Positions 13,114-20,025 of a stretch of 20,795 nt of DNA are shown in pieces. Source of the stretch: a virus; the IMG/VR virus record IMGVR_UViG_3300040801_005258, positions 1 to 20,795 of that record; one strand, written 5' to 3'. Numbering within the stretch: the first letter of the stretch is position 1; each line of letters opens with the position of its first letter. Under the pieces are notes generated by a model. It was not told where the DNA came from. It saw only the letters and a list, made by a program, of their open reading frames with translations, and made no database searches. The translations under genes were made by a program, and so were the position numbers.

Positions 13114-14669
13114 TGCGACCGACCGACCGCTTGAAGGACTGGCTGGGCCGCGTGGTGCGCGGCCGCACCTTGGAGGCGCCGCAGGCCACGCCCAGCCTCA
13201 CGGGCGTCCGCCAGCCCTATGCCGACAGCGTCGCGACGGGGCTCACGCCCGTGCGCCTGGCGCAGATCCTCGCGGCCGCCGACCAGGGCGACATCCTGGA
13301 CTTCATGACGCTCGCCCAGGAGATGGAAGAGCGCGACCCCCACTACGCCGCCGTGCTGGGCGTGCGGAAGCGGGCCGTCTCGGGCGTGCCCGTCGCCGTG
13401 GTCGCCGCCGAGGGCGCCGTCGAGGACGACCCCGTCGCCAAGGCCGTGACGCGGGACCTGGTCGAGAGCGGCCTGTTGCCTGACCTGGTCGAGGATCTGA
13501 TGGACGGGCTGGGCAAGGGCGTCTCCGTCGTCGAGATCGACTGGCACCGCGGGCCCGACCGCTGGCGTCCGCGCGGCTTCGAATGGGTCGACGCGCGCTT
13601 CCTGCAGCTCGACAGGGAGACGGGCCGCGAGGTGCGGCTGCGCGACGAGGCCGACCTGCAGGCCGGCGTCGCGCTGGAGCCCTTCCGGTTCCTGGTCCAC
13701 CGCCCGGCGCTCAAGGCGGGGCTCGCGGTGCGCGGCGGGCTCGCCCGGCTGGTCGCGTTCATGTGGCTGCTCAAGAAGTACGACGAGAAGGACTGGCTGG
13801 CGTGCATCGAGCTGTTCGGGATGCCCTTGCGCCTGGGCAAGTACGGCAGGGAGGCCACGGCCGAGGACATCGCCGCGCTGCGCCGGGCCGTCGCCTCGAT
13901 CGGGACCGACGCCGCCGCGATCGTGCCCGAGGCGATGGCGATCGAATTCGTCGAGGCGATGAAGGGATCGGGCGAGCCGCCCTACGAGGCCTTCGCGCGC
14001 TACGCCGACGAGCAGGTCTCCAAGGCCGTGCTCGGCCAGACGATGACCTCCGACAACGGGTCGAGCCAGAGCCAGGCCGAGGTCCACGACAGCGTGCGGC
14101 ACGACATCGCCGCCGCCGACGCGCGCGCGATCTCGGCGACGCTCAACCGCGATCTGGTGCGCCCCTATGTCGACCTGAACTTCGGCCCGCAGGCCGCCTA
14201 TCCCCGGCTCGTGATCGAGGTCGCCGAGCCCGAGGACGTCGACATGCAGCTGACCAACGCCGCGCGGCTCATCGCGGTGGGCGTGCCGTTCAAGGCATCC
14301 GAGCTGCGCCGCAAGGCGGGGTTCACCGACCCGCGGGAAGGCGATGAGGTCGTTGGCGCGGCGTCCGCCCCCGCTCCGCCCTCGGGGCCGGCGCGGGTCG
14401 AGGCCAACAGCTTGGCCCGCGACGATCCCGGTCCCTGGGCCCTGCTGGGGCCGCTGGAGGCGGAGGTCGCCGCCGGCTGGCGCGAGGCGTTCGAGGACAT
14501 GCTCGCGCCAATCGAGGAGCGGCTGGAGGCGGCGCGGAGCCCGGAGGACGCGCTCCGGCTCGTGCGGGAGCTCGAGCTGCCCGGCGCGCCGCTGGCGCTG
14601 ACCGAGCAGCTCGCCCGCGCGGCGGTGATGGCACGCGGCATCGGCGAGGGGTGGACCGAGGATGGCTGA
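13113..14669 (+). CDS. Portal protein, DUF935 family (Mu gp29-like)
   Basis: A 518-aa protein that forms the ring at the head vertex through which DNA is packaged and ejected. LTPVRLAQILAAADQGDILDFMTLAQEMEERDPHYAAVLGVRKRAVSG is the hallmark N-terminal block of DUF935, followed by GKGVSVVEIDWHR, PRGFEWVDARFLQLD, WLLKKYDEKDWLACIELFGMPLRLGKY and the core VLGQTMTSDNGSSQSQAEVHDSVRHDI. The region from about residue 415 on is Ala/Pro-rich then helical. It starts at TGATG overlap with the terminase stop. Length agrees with the family (about 500 aa). Confidence 0.94.
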   Translation: MRPTDRLKDWLGRVVRGRTLEAPQATPSLTGVRQPYADSVATGLTPVRLAQILAAADQGDILDFMTLAQEMEERDPHYAAVLGVRKRAVSGVPVAVVAAEGAVEDDPVAKAVTRDLVESGLLPDLVEDLMDGLGKGVSVVEIDWHRGPDRWRPRGFEWVDARFLQLDRETGREVRLRDEADLQAGVALEPFRFLVHRPALKAGLAVRGGLARLVAFMWLLKKYDEKDWLACIELFGMPLRLGKYGREATAEDIAALRRAVASIGTDAAAIVPEAMAIEFVEAMKGSGEPPYEAFARYADEQVSKAVLGQTMTSDNGSSQSQAEVHDSVRHDIAAADARAISATLNRDLVRPYVDLNFGPQAAYPRLVIEVAEPEDVDMQLTNAARLIAVGVPFKASELRRKAGFTDPREGDEVVGAASAPAPPSGPARVEANSLARDDPGPWALLGPLEAEVAAGWREAFEDMLAPIEERLEAARSPEDALRLVRELELPGAPLALTEQLARAAVMARGIGEGWTEDG

Positions 14670-14796
14670 TTTGCGCGACATCCAGGCGGCTCTGGAGTGG
14701 TACCTGCGGCGCGACCGCGAGGGGGTGGGTCGCAAGCAGCTTCGGTACTGGGAGCGCGAACTCGGCCGCCGCATCAAGGCGCACTTCGATGGCTGA
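14662..14796 (+). CDS. 44-residue basic phage protein between portal and gpF-like genes
   Basis: The frame ATG 14662 to TGA 14796 encodes MADLRDIQAALEWYLRRDRE...QLRYWERELGRRIKAHFDG, 44 aa. It overlaps the portal stop by 8 bases and the next gene's ATG (14789) by 8 bases, and has a ribosome binding site GAGGGG (14646-14651) or GAGG (14658 region) before it. It fills exactly the gap that would otherwise be left between two coupled head genes, which is the main support. It is predicted to be one or two amphipathic helices, with aromatic W/Y and many R/K. No known homologue comes to mind. Its in-line overlap with both neighbours argues that it is real. Confidence 0.6.
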   Translation: MADLRDIQAALEWYLRRDREGVGRKQLRYWERELGRRIKAHFDG

Positions 14797-15598
14797 GCGC
14801 GCCGACGAGGACCGCCCCGGCTTCCGCTTCGACCCCGGCGCGCCCGAGGAGGTCTCTGCCTTCTTCCGCGACAAGGGCCTGCGAGAGACCGATCGGTGGG
14901 ACGAATGGCTGCCCGAGGAGCATGCCGTCTCGTTCACGGTGGCGCGCTCGCTCGAGCAGGACGTGCTGGGCGACATCGCCGAGGAGCTGCAGTCGGCCAT
15001 CGACGAGGGCCGCGGCATCGATGAGTTCGTGCGCAGCCTGCGCCCGCGGCTGGAGGCCAAGGGCTGGTGGGGCAGGACCGAGGGCGACGGGGGCGACCGG
15101 GAGGTCGAGCTGGGCACGCCTCGGCGGCTGCGCACGATCTACCGCGCCAACGTCCGCTCGGCCTACGCAGCCGGCCAGTGGGGCCGCATCGAGCGGACCA
15201 AGTCCGTGCTGCCCTTCCTAGAGTACCGGCTCGGGCCCAGCCTGGTCCACCGGCCCGACCACCTCGCCAAGGAGGGGCTGGTCCTGCGCGCCGACGACCC
15301 GTTCTGGCGCCGCTGGATGCCGCCCAACGGCTGGGGCTGCAAATGCTGGGTGCGGCAGCTTTCGCGGCGGGCCGCCGAGGCGCTGGGCATCGACCTCGCG
15401 CCCGAGGTGCAGATGACGACCTACACCGACAGCCAGGGCCGGGATCGCCAGGTTCCTCGCGGCATCGACCCCGGCTGGGACGGCAACCCCGGAGCCGCGC
15501 GCCTAGCCGCGCGCAGGGAGGAGCTGGCCGCCAAGGAAGCCCGGCGGCGGGGCCAAGCGCCCTCGGGGGGCCACGGGCCAGACGAGCCCGTCCGTTAA
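14789..15598 (+). CDS. Head morphogenesis protein, Mu F-like (gp30 / SPP1 gp7 family)
   Basis: A 269-aa minor head protein, probably placed inside the prohead near the portal. ATG 14789 overlaps the 44-residue gene. The N-terminal block PEEVSAFFRDKGLRETDRWDEWLPEEHAVSFTVAR is typical of Mu gpF relatives; TPRRLRTIYRANVRSAYAAGQWGRI then the signature DPFWRRWMPPNGWGCKCWVRQLS (about residues 171-193, with the CKC pair) identify the Phage_Mu_F family. It is shorter than Mu gpF (about 425 aa), as in other alphaproteobacterial Mu-like phages that I recall. The TAA stop lies in a GTTAAAC sequence at the edge of the non-coding gap. Confidence 0.9.
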   Translation: MAERADEDRPGFRFDPGAPEEVSAFFRDKGLRETDRWDEWLPEEHAVSFTVARSLEQDVLGDIAEELQSAIDEGRGIDEFVRSLRPRLEAKGWWGRTEGDGGDREVELGTPRRLRTIYRANVRSAYAAGQWGRIERTKSVLPFLEYRLGPSLVHRPDHLAKEGLVLRADDPFWRRWMPPNGWGCKCWVRQLSRRAAEALGIDLAPEVQMTTYTDSQGRDRQVPRGIDPGWDGNPGAARLAARREELAAKEARRRGQAPSGGHGPDEPVR

Positions 15599-15610
15599 AC
15601 AGGGGTTAAA
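15594..15610. repeat. GTTAAA direct repeat, 11-base period
   Basis: GTTAAA at 15594-15599 and again at 15605-15610, 11 bases apart (one helical turn), unusual AT-rich hexamers in a very GC-rich stretch. The first contains the stop codon of the gpF-like gene. It may be a protein-binding or upstream promoter element for the protease operon, about 110 bases before the proposed promoter, or chance. Confidence 0.3.
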
Positions 15611-15615
15611 GGGGG

Positions 15616-15690
15616 CAGGAGCGTCCTCCCGACCTCCGGGCACCCCAGGCCCCCGATCCGAAGCCGAGGGCGCCCTACGGCCCGCTCCTG
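15616..15690. repeat. Inverted repeat in the gap before the protease gene
   Basis: CAGGAGCG (15616-15623) is exactly inverted as CGCTCCTG (15683-15690), enclosing 59 GC-rich bases with further short self-complementary stretches. The 165-base gap 15599-15763 holds no gene that I can support. The repeat may be a structured RNA end of the upstream operon (terminator) or an operator. Confidence 0.3.
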
Positions 15691-15713
15691 GGCGATCTCT
15701 TGGAGGGGCCGCC

Positions 15714-15753
15714 GAAATCTTTCCAGGACGCCGCGTCCGTCCGTGCCGGGCAT
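15714..15753 (+). promoter_or_regulatory. Proposed late promoter/activator site upstream of protease (copy 2)
   Basis: GAAATCTTTCCAGGACGC (15714-15731), 14 bases, then CCGGGCAT (15746-15753). It matches copy 1 at 8036-8075 in 17 of 18 and 8 of 8 positions with the same spacing. The place corresponds to Mu PI. If CCGGGCAT marks the polymerase contact region, transcription would begin near 15760, almost at ATG 15764, so the protease message could be leaderless. Function inferred. Confidence 0.55.
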
Positions 15754-15763
15754 GGTCGGCCGC

Positions 15764-16750
15764 ATGAACACGACCACCCTTCCCGCCGCGGCCGTCGAGC
15801 TGCACGCCGCCGGGGGCGCCGCCCCCGAATGGGTGCACCTGCTTCCGGCGGGGCCGGAAGTGGTCGGCCGCGACGGACGGCGCTTCAGCTACCATGCGCC
15901 GGCGATCGTCGCGGCCTTCGTCTCGCGCGGCCACCACCTGCCCATCGACTACGAGCACGCGACCCAGAACCGCGCGCCCAAGGGCGAGCCCGCGCCCGCC
16001 GCTGGCTGGGTCGTCGAGGTGCAGGCGCGTGCCGACGGCGTCTGGGGCCGGGTCGAATGGACGGAGGCCGGGCGGGCGACCGTCGCAGCGCGCGAGTATC
16101 GCTACACCAGCCCCGTCGTGCTGGCGCTCAAGGGCACGCGCGTGGCGACGGACCTGATCTCCGTGGCGCTCACCAACCAGCCCAACCTTCACCTCACCAG
16201 CCTGAACCGCGCCGGAGCGGCGCAGGAGGAGACCCCGATGACGAAGGCGATCAACACCGCGCTGGACCTCGCCGAGGACGCCAGCGAAGCCGATGCCGTC
16301 GCGGCCATCGGCAAGCTGAAGTCCGACGTGACCGTCGAGCGCAACCGGGCCGAGATGCCCGATCCGCAGACGTTCATGCCGCGCGCCGACTACGACCGCG
16401 TCGCCCACCGCGCCGCCGAGCTCGAAGAGAAGCTCGCCGCGCGCGAGGCGGCCGACGTCGAGGCGGCGGTCGACGCGCATGTCGAGGCGGGCCGGATCGC
16501 GCCGGCGTCCAAGGACCACTATCTCGCGCTGTGCAACACCGCCGGCCTCGACGCCTTCGAGAAGCTGGCCGCGACGCTGCCGGTGATCGGCGGCGGGGGC
16601 GGATCGGCCGCCAGGGCCGCTGCCGCGGTCCGCTCAGAGGACGTCGCCACCGAGCTCAACGCCGAGCAGCGCGCCGCCGCCGACGTGCTCGGCATCCCCC
16701 ATGACGCCTACGCGGCCGAGCTGTCCGCATCCCAGGAGACCGCCCGATGA
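15764..16750 (+). CDS. Mu I-like prohead protease with C-terminal scaffold
   Basis: A 328-aa protein (counted from ATG 15764) that by analogy with Mu gpI processes the prohead and carries the scaffold at its C-terminus. FSYHAPAIVAAFVSRGHHLPIDYEHATQNRAPKGEPAPAAGWVVEV (DYEHAT at residues 62-67) and REYRYTSPVVL...LISVALTNQPNL are the usual blocks of the Mu-like I family. From about residue 159 on the protein is helical and charged, scaffold-like. In-frame alternatives are GTG 15743 and ATG 15752; no start has a good ribosome binding site and I chose 15764 because the upstream codons overlap the conserved motif. It is followed by the capsid gene with an ATGA overlap. Confidence 0.87.
   Translation: MNTTTLPAAAVELHAAGGAAPEWVHLLPAGPEVVGRDGRRFSYHAPAIVAAFVSRGHHLPIDYEHATQNRAPKGEPAPAAGWVVEVQARADGVWGRVEWTEAGRATVAAREYRYTSPVVLALKGTRVATDLISVALTNQPNLHLTSLNRAGAAQEETPMTKAINTALDLAEDASEADAVAAIGKLKSDVTVERNRAEMPDPQTFMPRADYDRVAHRAAELEEKLAAREAADVEAAVDAHVEAGRIAPASKDHYLALCNTAGLDAFEKLAATLPVIGGGGGSAARAAAAVRSEDVATELNAEQRAAADVLGIPHDAYAAELSASQETAR
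16238..16750 (+). CDS. Internal scaffold product (Z-like), in frame within the protease gene
   Basis: ATG 16238 lies in frame within the protease gene and is preceded by AGGAGGAG (16224-16231), 6 bases before it, the best Shine-Dalgarno in this region and much better than that of the full gene. It would give a 170-aa protein (MTKAINTALDLAEDASEADAV...) composed of the helical C-terminal part. Mu makes its scaffold Z in just this way, as the 3' part of gene I. Separate translation is therefore likely; the protein itself contains a coiled-coil-like stretch (YDRVAHRAAELEEKLAAREAADVEAAV). Confidence 0.65.
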   Translation: MTKAINTALDLAEDASEADAVAAIGKLKSDVTVERNRAEMPDPQTFMPRADYDRVAHRAAELEEKLAAREAADVEAAVDAHVEAGRIAPASKDHYLALCNTAGLDAFEKLAATLPVIGGGGGSAARAAAAVRSEDVATELNAEQRAAADVLGIPHDAYAAELSASQETAR

Positions 16751-17658
16751 TCGTCACCAACGCCTCCGTCGCCGCGCTGCAGGTCGGCTTCAAGAAGCAC
16801 TTTCAGGACGCCTTCACGGCGACGCGCGCCGAGAGCGACTTCCTGAAGGTGGCTACGCTGATCTCGTCGAGCTCGAAGTCCGAGACCTATGGCTGGCTGG
16901 GCAAGTTCCCGAAGATGCGCGAGTGGGTCGGCGCTCGCGTGCACAAGGACATGGCGTCCTACGGCTACACGGTCCCCAACAAGGACTTCGAGGCGACGGT
17001 CGACGTGCTGCGCACCGACATCGAGGACGACAACCTCGGGCACCTCGCGCCGCTGATGGCCGAGATGGGCATGGCCGCCGCGCAGCAGCCCGACCAGCTG
17101 GTCTTCGAGCTGCTCGGCGCGGGCACTACCACGCCCTGCTACGACGGGCAGAACTTCTTCGACACCGACCACCCGGGTTTCGACGGGGACGGCGACCCGA
17201 TCACCGTGTCCAACGTCGACGCGTCGGGTGTCGCCAGCGCGCCCTGGTGGTACCTGCTCGACACCACCCGGCCGCTCAAGCCCCTCTTCTACCAGGAGCG
17301 CAAGCGCGCGGAGTTCGTCACCAAGACCAACCCGCTGTCGAGCGACAAGGTCTTCGAGGAGAACGTCTTCGTCTACGGCGCCGACATGCGCGGGAACGCG
17401 GGCTTCGGGATGTGGCAGATGGCCTACGCGTCGAACGCCGCCCTCGACGGCCCGGCCCTCGACGCCGCCATGGAGGCGATGCGGTCGCTGCGCGACAGCA
17501 ACGGCCGCCCGCTGGGCATCAAGCCCAACCTGCTGGTCGTCGGGCCTCGGCTGCGCGCCGCCGCCAGCCAGACGGTCAACGTCATGCTCGGGGCCGGCGG
17601 CGCGTCGAACGCCAACTACAAGGCGGTCGAGGTGCTCGACACCGCGTGGGCCGCCTGA
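16747..17658 (+). CDS. Major capsid protein (Mu gpT-like)
   Basis: A 303-aa head shell protein. VTNASVAALQVGFKKHFQDAF followed by YGWLGKFPKMREWVGARVHKDMASYGYTVPNKDFEATVDVLRTDIEDDNLG is the typical N-terminal block of Mu-like gpT, then NFFDTDHPG, PWWYLLDTTRPLKPLFYQERK, FVYGADMRGNAGFGMWQMAY and the C-terminal LLVVGPRLRAAASQTVN. Length agrees with Mu T (305 aa). It starts at an ATGA overlap with the protease-scaffold gene and would be the most abundant structural product. Confidence 0.95.
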   Translation: MIVTNASVAALQVGFKKHFQDAFTATRAESDFLKVATLISSSSKSETYGWLGKFPKMREWVGARVHKDMASYGYTVPNKDFEATVDVLRTDIEDDNLGHLAPLMAEMGMAAAQQPDQLVFELLGAGTTTPCYDGQNFFDTDHPGFDGDGDPITVSNVDASGVASAPWWYLLDTTRPLKPLFYQERKRAEFVTKTNPLSSDKVFEENVFVYGADMRGNAGFGMWQMAYASNAALDGPALDAAMEAMRSLRDSNGRPLGIKPNLLVVGPRLRAAASQTVNVMLGAGGASNANYKAVEVLDTAWAA

Positions 17659-18113
17659 TGAGCGCCCCCAACAGGCGCATCCGGTTCGTCGGGCGCCCGG
17701 CGGCCACGCTGGGCGCGGCGAAGCAGACCACGATGTGGCGCTGCGGCGTGCTGCACGACACCACCGGCGCCGTCTGGCGCGACGACGCCTTCACCGTTCT
17801 GGAGTGGGCGCAGCTGCACGCCGATCCGCTCTTCGAGATCACGGACGCGGATGCCGAGGCTCCGCCTCGGGCGGACGGCCCCGTCTCCGGCCAGGCCGTC
17901 GCGTCGTCCGGTGGCGACGATCCGTCGGACGGCGCGCTGCGCGAGAAGCTGTCCACCATGATGGGCGCGCTCGGCGAGGACGACATGACCCAGGCCGGCG
18001 TGCCCAGGGTCGGCCCGCTGCGCGAGGCCCTGCCCGAGCATGCCGAGGCGATCACCGCCGAGCTGGTCCGCGAGCTTTGGGAGGCGCGGGGCGGGAACGC
18101 CCCCGCCTCCTGA
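17658..18113 (+). CDS. gp35-like protein following the major capsid
   Basis: A 151-aa protein, TGATG-coupled to the capsid gene. The N-terminal part (RRIRFVGRPAATLGAAKQTTMWRCGVLHDTTGAVWRDDAFTVLEWAQLHADPLFEI) is beta-like. An Ala/Gly/Ser/Asp linker follows, and the end has TQAGVPRVGPLREALPEHAEAITAELVRELWEA, a helical motif (G-x-P-R-V-x-x-L-x-x-x-L) that I know from small proteins next to Mu-like capsid genes. Possibly a head decoration or completion protein. Exact role unknown. Confidence 0.72.
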   Translation: MSAPNRRIRFVGRPAATLGAAKQTTMWRCGVLHDTTGAVWRDDAFTVLEWAQLHADPLFEITDADAEAPPRADGPVSGQAVASSGGDDPSDGALREKLSTMMGALGEDDMTQAGVPRVGPLREALPEHAEAITAELVRELWEARGGNAPAS

Positions 18114-18120
18114 CGAGACC

Positions 18121-18186
18121 GCCGGGCGGCGACCCCGCCCGGCGAGACCGGTCCTGGCCCCCTCTCCGGTCGTCGGGGGGGCCAGG
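18121..18186 (+). terminator. Two tandem hairpins between head and connector genes
   Basis: Hairpin 1: GCCGGGCGG (18121-18129) with CCGCCCGGC (18135-18143), 9 bp and a 5-base loop. Hairpin 2: CCTGGCCCCC (18153-18162) with GGGGGCCAGG (18177-18186), 10 bp and a 14-base loop. Both are perfect. Neither is followed by a U-tract. They lie in the 100-base gap 18114-18213 and could reduce transcription after the capsid operon or protect the abundant capsid message. Confidence 0.6.
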
Positions 18187-18213
18187 GCCACCCCATGACC
18201 AGGAGGCGCCGCC

Positions 18214-18645
18214 ATGTATGCCGTGCGCGAGGACATCTCACGGCTTTACGGCGCGGACGCGCTCTATGTGGCCGAGCTCGACGGGGGCGGCGTCGACGTC
18301 GCCGCGGTCGACGCCGCGCTCGCCTCGGCCGCCTCTGAGATCGACACCTACCTGGCCGTCCGCTACGTGCTGCCGCTGCCGGTCTCGGTCGACGCGCTCG
18401 TCCAGCCCGCCGTCGACATCGCGCTCTACCGTCTGGCCTCCTCGCGCCAGCTGCTGTCGGAGGACCTGCGCCAGCGCTACGAGGACGCGCTGGCCATGCT
18501 CAAGCGCCTGTCCTCGGGCGCCCAGGAGCTGGTGCTGCCCCTGCCCGAACCCGAACCCGGCGAGACGCCGCTCGCGCCGGGCAACCCGATCGTCGTCGAG
18601 GGGGCGCCGCGCCTCTTCGACCGGCGCACGATGCGGGGGCTCTGA
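18214..18645 (+). CDS. Head-tail connector, DUF1320 (Mu gp36-like)
   Basis: A 143-aa protein with its own ribosome binding site (AGGAGG, 18201-18206). MYAVREDISRLYGADALYVAEL, then VDAALASAASEIDTYLAVRYVLPLP, PAVDIALYRLASSRQLLSEDLRQRYEDALAMLKRLSSGAQEL are the usual DUF1320 blocks: N-terminal helix, S-E-IDTYLA-x-RY-x-LPLP, and the paired helices with A-L-x-x-L-x-x-(L/I)-x-x-G. These proteins resemble HK97 gp6-type connector rings below the portal. A PEPEPGE linker and an RLFDRRTMRGL tail complete it. First gene after the hairpins. Confidence 0.9.
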   Translation: MYAVREDISRLYGADALYVAELDGGGVDVAAVDAALASAASEIDTYLAVRYVLPLPVSVDALVQPAVDIALYRLASSRQLLSEDLRQRYEDALAMLKRLSSGAQELVLPLPEPEPGETPLAPGNPIVVEGAPRLFDRRTMRGL

Positions 18646-19073
18646 TGGTCGGGGTCGTCATCGAGGACGTCGGCCTGGAGGAGGCGCAAGCCGCGATCGG
18701 CCGGCTGATCGAGGACGCCACCTTCAAGGAGGCGCTGGGCGAACTGGTCGTGAACCAGACCAAGCAGCGCATCGCCGCCGAGAAGACCGCCCCCGACGGC
18801 ACATCCTGGCAGGCATGGTCGACCGCCTATGCCGGGGCCAGGCATGGCGGCCATTCGCTGCTGATGTCGGGCGGCACGCTCTTGGACAGCATCTCCGCTT
18901 ACGTTTCGGGCGACACAATTGAGGTCGGCTCGGGCATGGTCTCCGCCGCGACCCACCAGTTCGGCTCGCGCGACGGTCGGATCCCGGCCCGCCCGTACCT
19001 GGGCGTCTCCGAGGACAACCGCCAGGAGATCGAGGACGTCGCCCTCGACCATTTCGCGGAGCTGCTGCGATGA
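18645..19073 (+). CDS. Virion morphogenesis / tail completion protein (Mu gpG, P2 gpS family)
   Basis: A 142-aa protein starting at ATG 18645 (TGATG overlap). QRIAAEKTAPDGTSWQAWSTAYA...LLMSGGTLLDSISAYVSGDTIEVGSGMVSAATHQFGS...IPARPYLGVSEDN is the diagnostic pattern of the family: P-x-G-x-x-W, L-x-x-(S/T)G-x-L-x-x-SI, A-x-x-HQFG and IPARP(Y/F)LG. It acts at the head-tail joint. In Mu, gene G lies before the protease; here it follows the connector, as tail completion genes do in P2-like phages. Confidence 0.9.
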   Translation: MVGVVIEDVGLEEAQAAIGRLIEDATFKEALGELVVNQTKQRIAAEKTAPDGTSWQAWSTAYAGARHGGHSLLMSGGTLLDSISAYVSGDTIEVGSGMVSAATHQFGSRDGRIPARPYLGVSEDNRQEIEDVALDHFAELLR

Positions 19074-19600
19074 CCGCCGAAGCCCCCGCCGTCCTCCGCG
19101 ACCTCGTCGAGGGCGTGGTCGCGGAGATCTCCACGCTGCTGCCCGGGCTGCGCGCCTGCGACGGGATGGTCGGGCCCTTCGACGCCTCGGAGCTGCGACG
19201 GGGCGGCACGCGCCTGCCGGCGGTACGGGTCTCGCTGCTGGGCCTCAAGACCCGGGAGACCCGCGCAGGCTGGGCCACGATCCACGACGCGTCGATGGCA
19301 GCCTACGTCGTGACCGGCCCGCGCCATGGCGCCGACCGCGACCTCGACGCGCTGACGATCGCCGAAGCGCTGCTCGGCCAGGTCCCGGGCGCGACCTGGG
19401 GCCTGAGCGCCGCGGTGATGGAGGCCGAAGGCTGCGTGCTGCGCCCTCTCGTGACCACCGCCGTTCGCGACGCGGCCGCCTCGCTGATGGGCGTGATGTG
19501 GACGCAGCCGGTGGCGCTGCGCTCGTTGGCCCCCGGCGCGACCTTTCCGGCCACGCTCTTCGTGAACGGCGAGCAGGTCACGCCGGAGGTGAACGCATGA
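19070..19600 (+). CDS. gp37-like (DUF1834-type) neck or tail protein
   Basis: A 176-aa protein with ATGA-coupled start. The layout LRDLVEGVVAEISTLLPGLRACDGMVGPFDASELRR, then LPAVRVSLLGLK, a central MAAYVVTGPRHGADRDLDALTIAEALLGQVPGATW and the end AASLMGVMWTQPVALRSL fits the gp37/DUF1834 pattern in order (helix, beta, helix, then a W-x-Q strand near the C-terminus). The gene is in the usual place after gp36. I have less certainty than for the neighbours because no single motif is unique. Confidence 0.7.
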   Translation: MTAEAPAVLRDLVEGVVAEISTLLPGLRACDGMVGPFDASELRRGGTRLPAVRVSLLGLKTRETRAGWATIHDASMAAYVVTGPRHGADRDLDALTIAEALLGQVPGATWGLSAAVMEAEGCVLRPLVTTAVRDAAASLMGVMWTQPVALRSLAPGATFPATLFVNGEQVTPEVNA

Positions 19601-20025
19601 GCTTCCAGGCCGCCGAGCAGGACCGTCAGCTGCAGCAGGTCGTCGAGATCGGCACCGTCACGGCCGTCGAGGGCGACCGCCTGCGCGCGGACCTGGCCGG
19701 CGCGCCCTCGCCGCCCCTGCCGGTGATGCGCATCGCCATGGGCGGGCTGCGCGTGCGGGCGCGGATCGAGGCGGGCGAGCAGGTCGTCGTCGTCGCCCCC
19801 GGTGGCGACATGGCCCGCGCCTTCGTGCTGGGCACTCTGCCCCAGGGCAACGACCTGCCTGGCGCCGAGGCGCTGGAGATCGACCTGGGCGGCGGGACGC
19901 TCATGGTCACCGGCGGGTCCATCGCCGTGCCCGACGGCGACGTCACCGCCTCCGGCATAAGCCTGACCACCCACGTCCATGGCGGTGTCTCGGTGGGCCT
20001 GGCCGACACGGACGGTCCCCAATGA
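19597..20025 (+). CDS. Baseplate assembly protein V, central spike
   Basis: A 142-aa protein, ATGA-coupled, that forms the trimeric spike under the baseplate which pierces the cell surface. VVEIGTVTAVEGDRLRADLAG and GEQVVVVAPGGDMARAFVLGTLPQ form the OB-fold typical of P2 gpV and Mu gp45. The C-terminal part is beta-repeat rich (LEIDLGGGTLMVTGGSIAVPDGDVTASGISL) and ends in THVHGGV, whose HxH motif binds the iron ion at the tip of P2-type spikes. Shorter than P2 gpV (211 aa), so the beta-helix is short. Contractile tail is implied. Confidence 0.9.
   Translation: MSFQAAEQDRQLQQVVEIGTVTAVEGDRLRADLAGAPSPPLPVMRIAMGGLRVRARIEAGEQVVVVAPGGDMARAFVLGTLPQGNDLPGAEALEIDLGGGTLMVTGGSIAVPDGDVTASGISLTTHVHGGVSVGLADTDGPQ

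Noticed and set aside
11566-14777. Very long minus-strand open frames (510 and 581 codons) opposite terminase and portal
   Set aside because: Expected in GC-rich DNA; the plus strand carries unmistakable terminase and DUF935 motifs in frame.
15700-16704. Second plus-strand frame overlapping the protease gene
   Set aside because: Translation is Arg/Gly/Ala-rich without motifs, while the accepted frame carries the DYEHAT and other Mu I blocks.
16800-16812. Possible third copy of the promoter motif (TTTCAGGACGCC in the capsid gene)
   Set aside because: It lies inside conserved coding sequence, lacks the GAAATC part and the downstream CCGGGCAT block.
18547-18570. Short PEPEPGE-coding repeat in the DUF1320 gene
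   Set aside because: A simple proline-glutamate linker at the end of the connector protein, too short to be meaningful as a DNA repeat.
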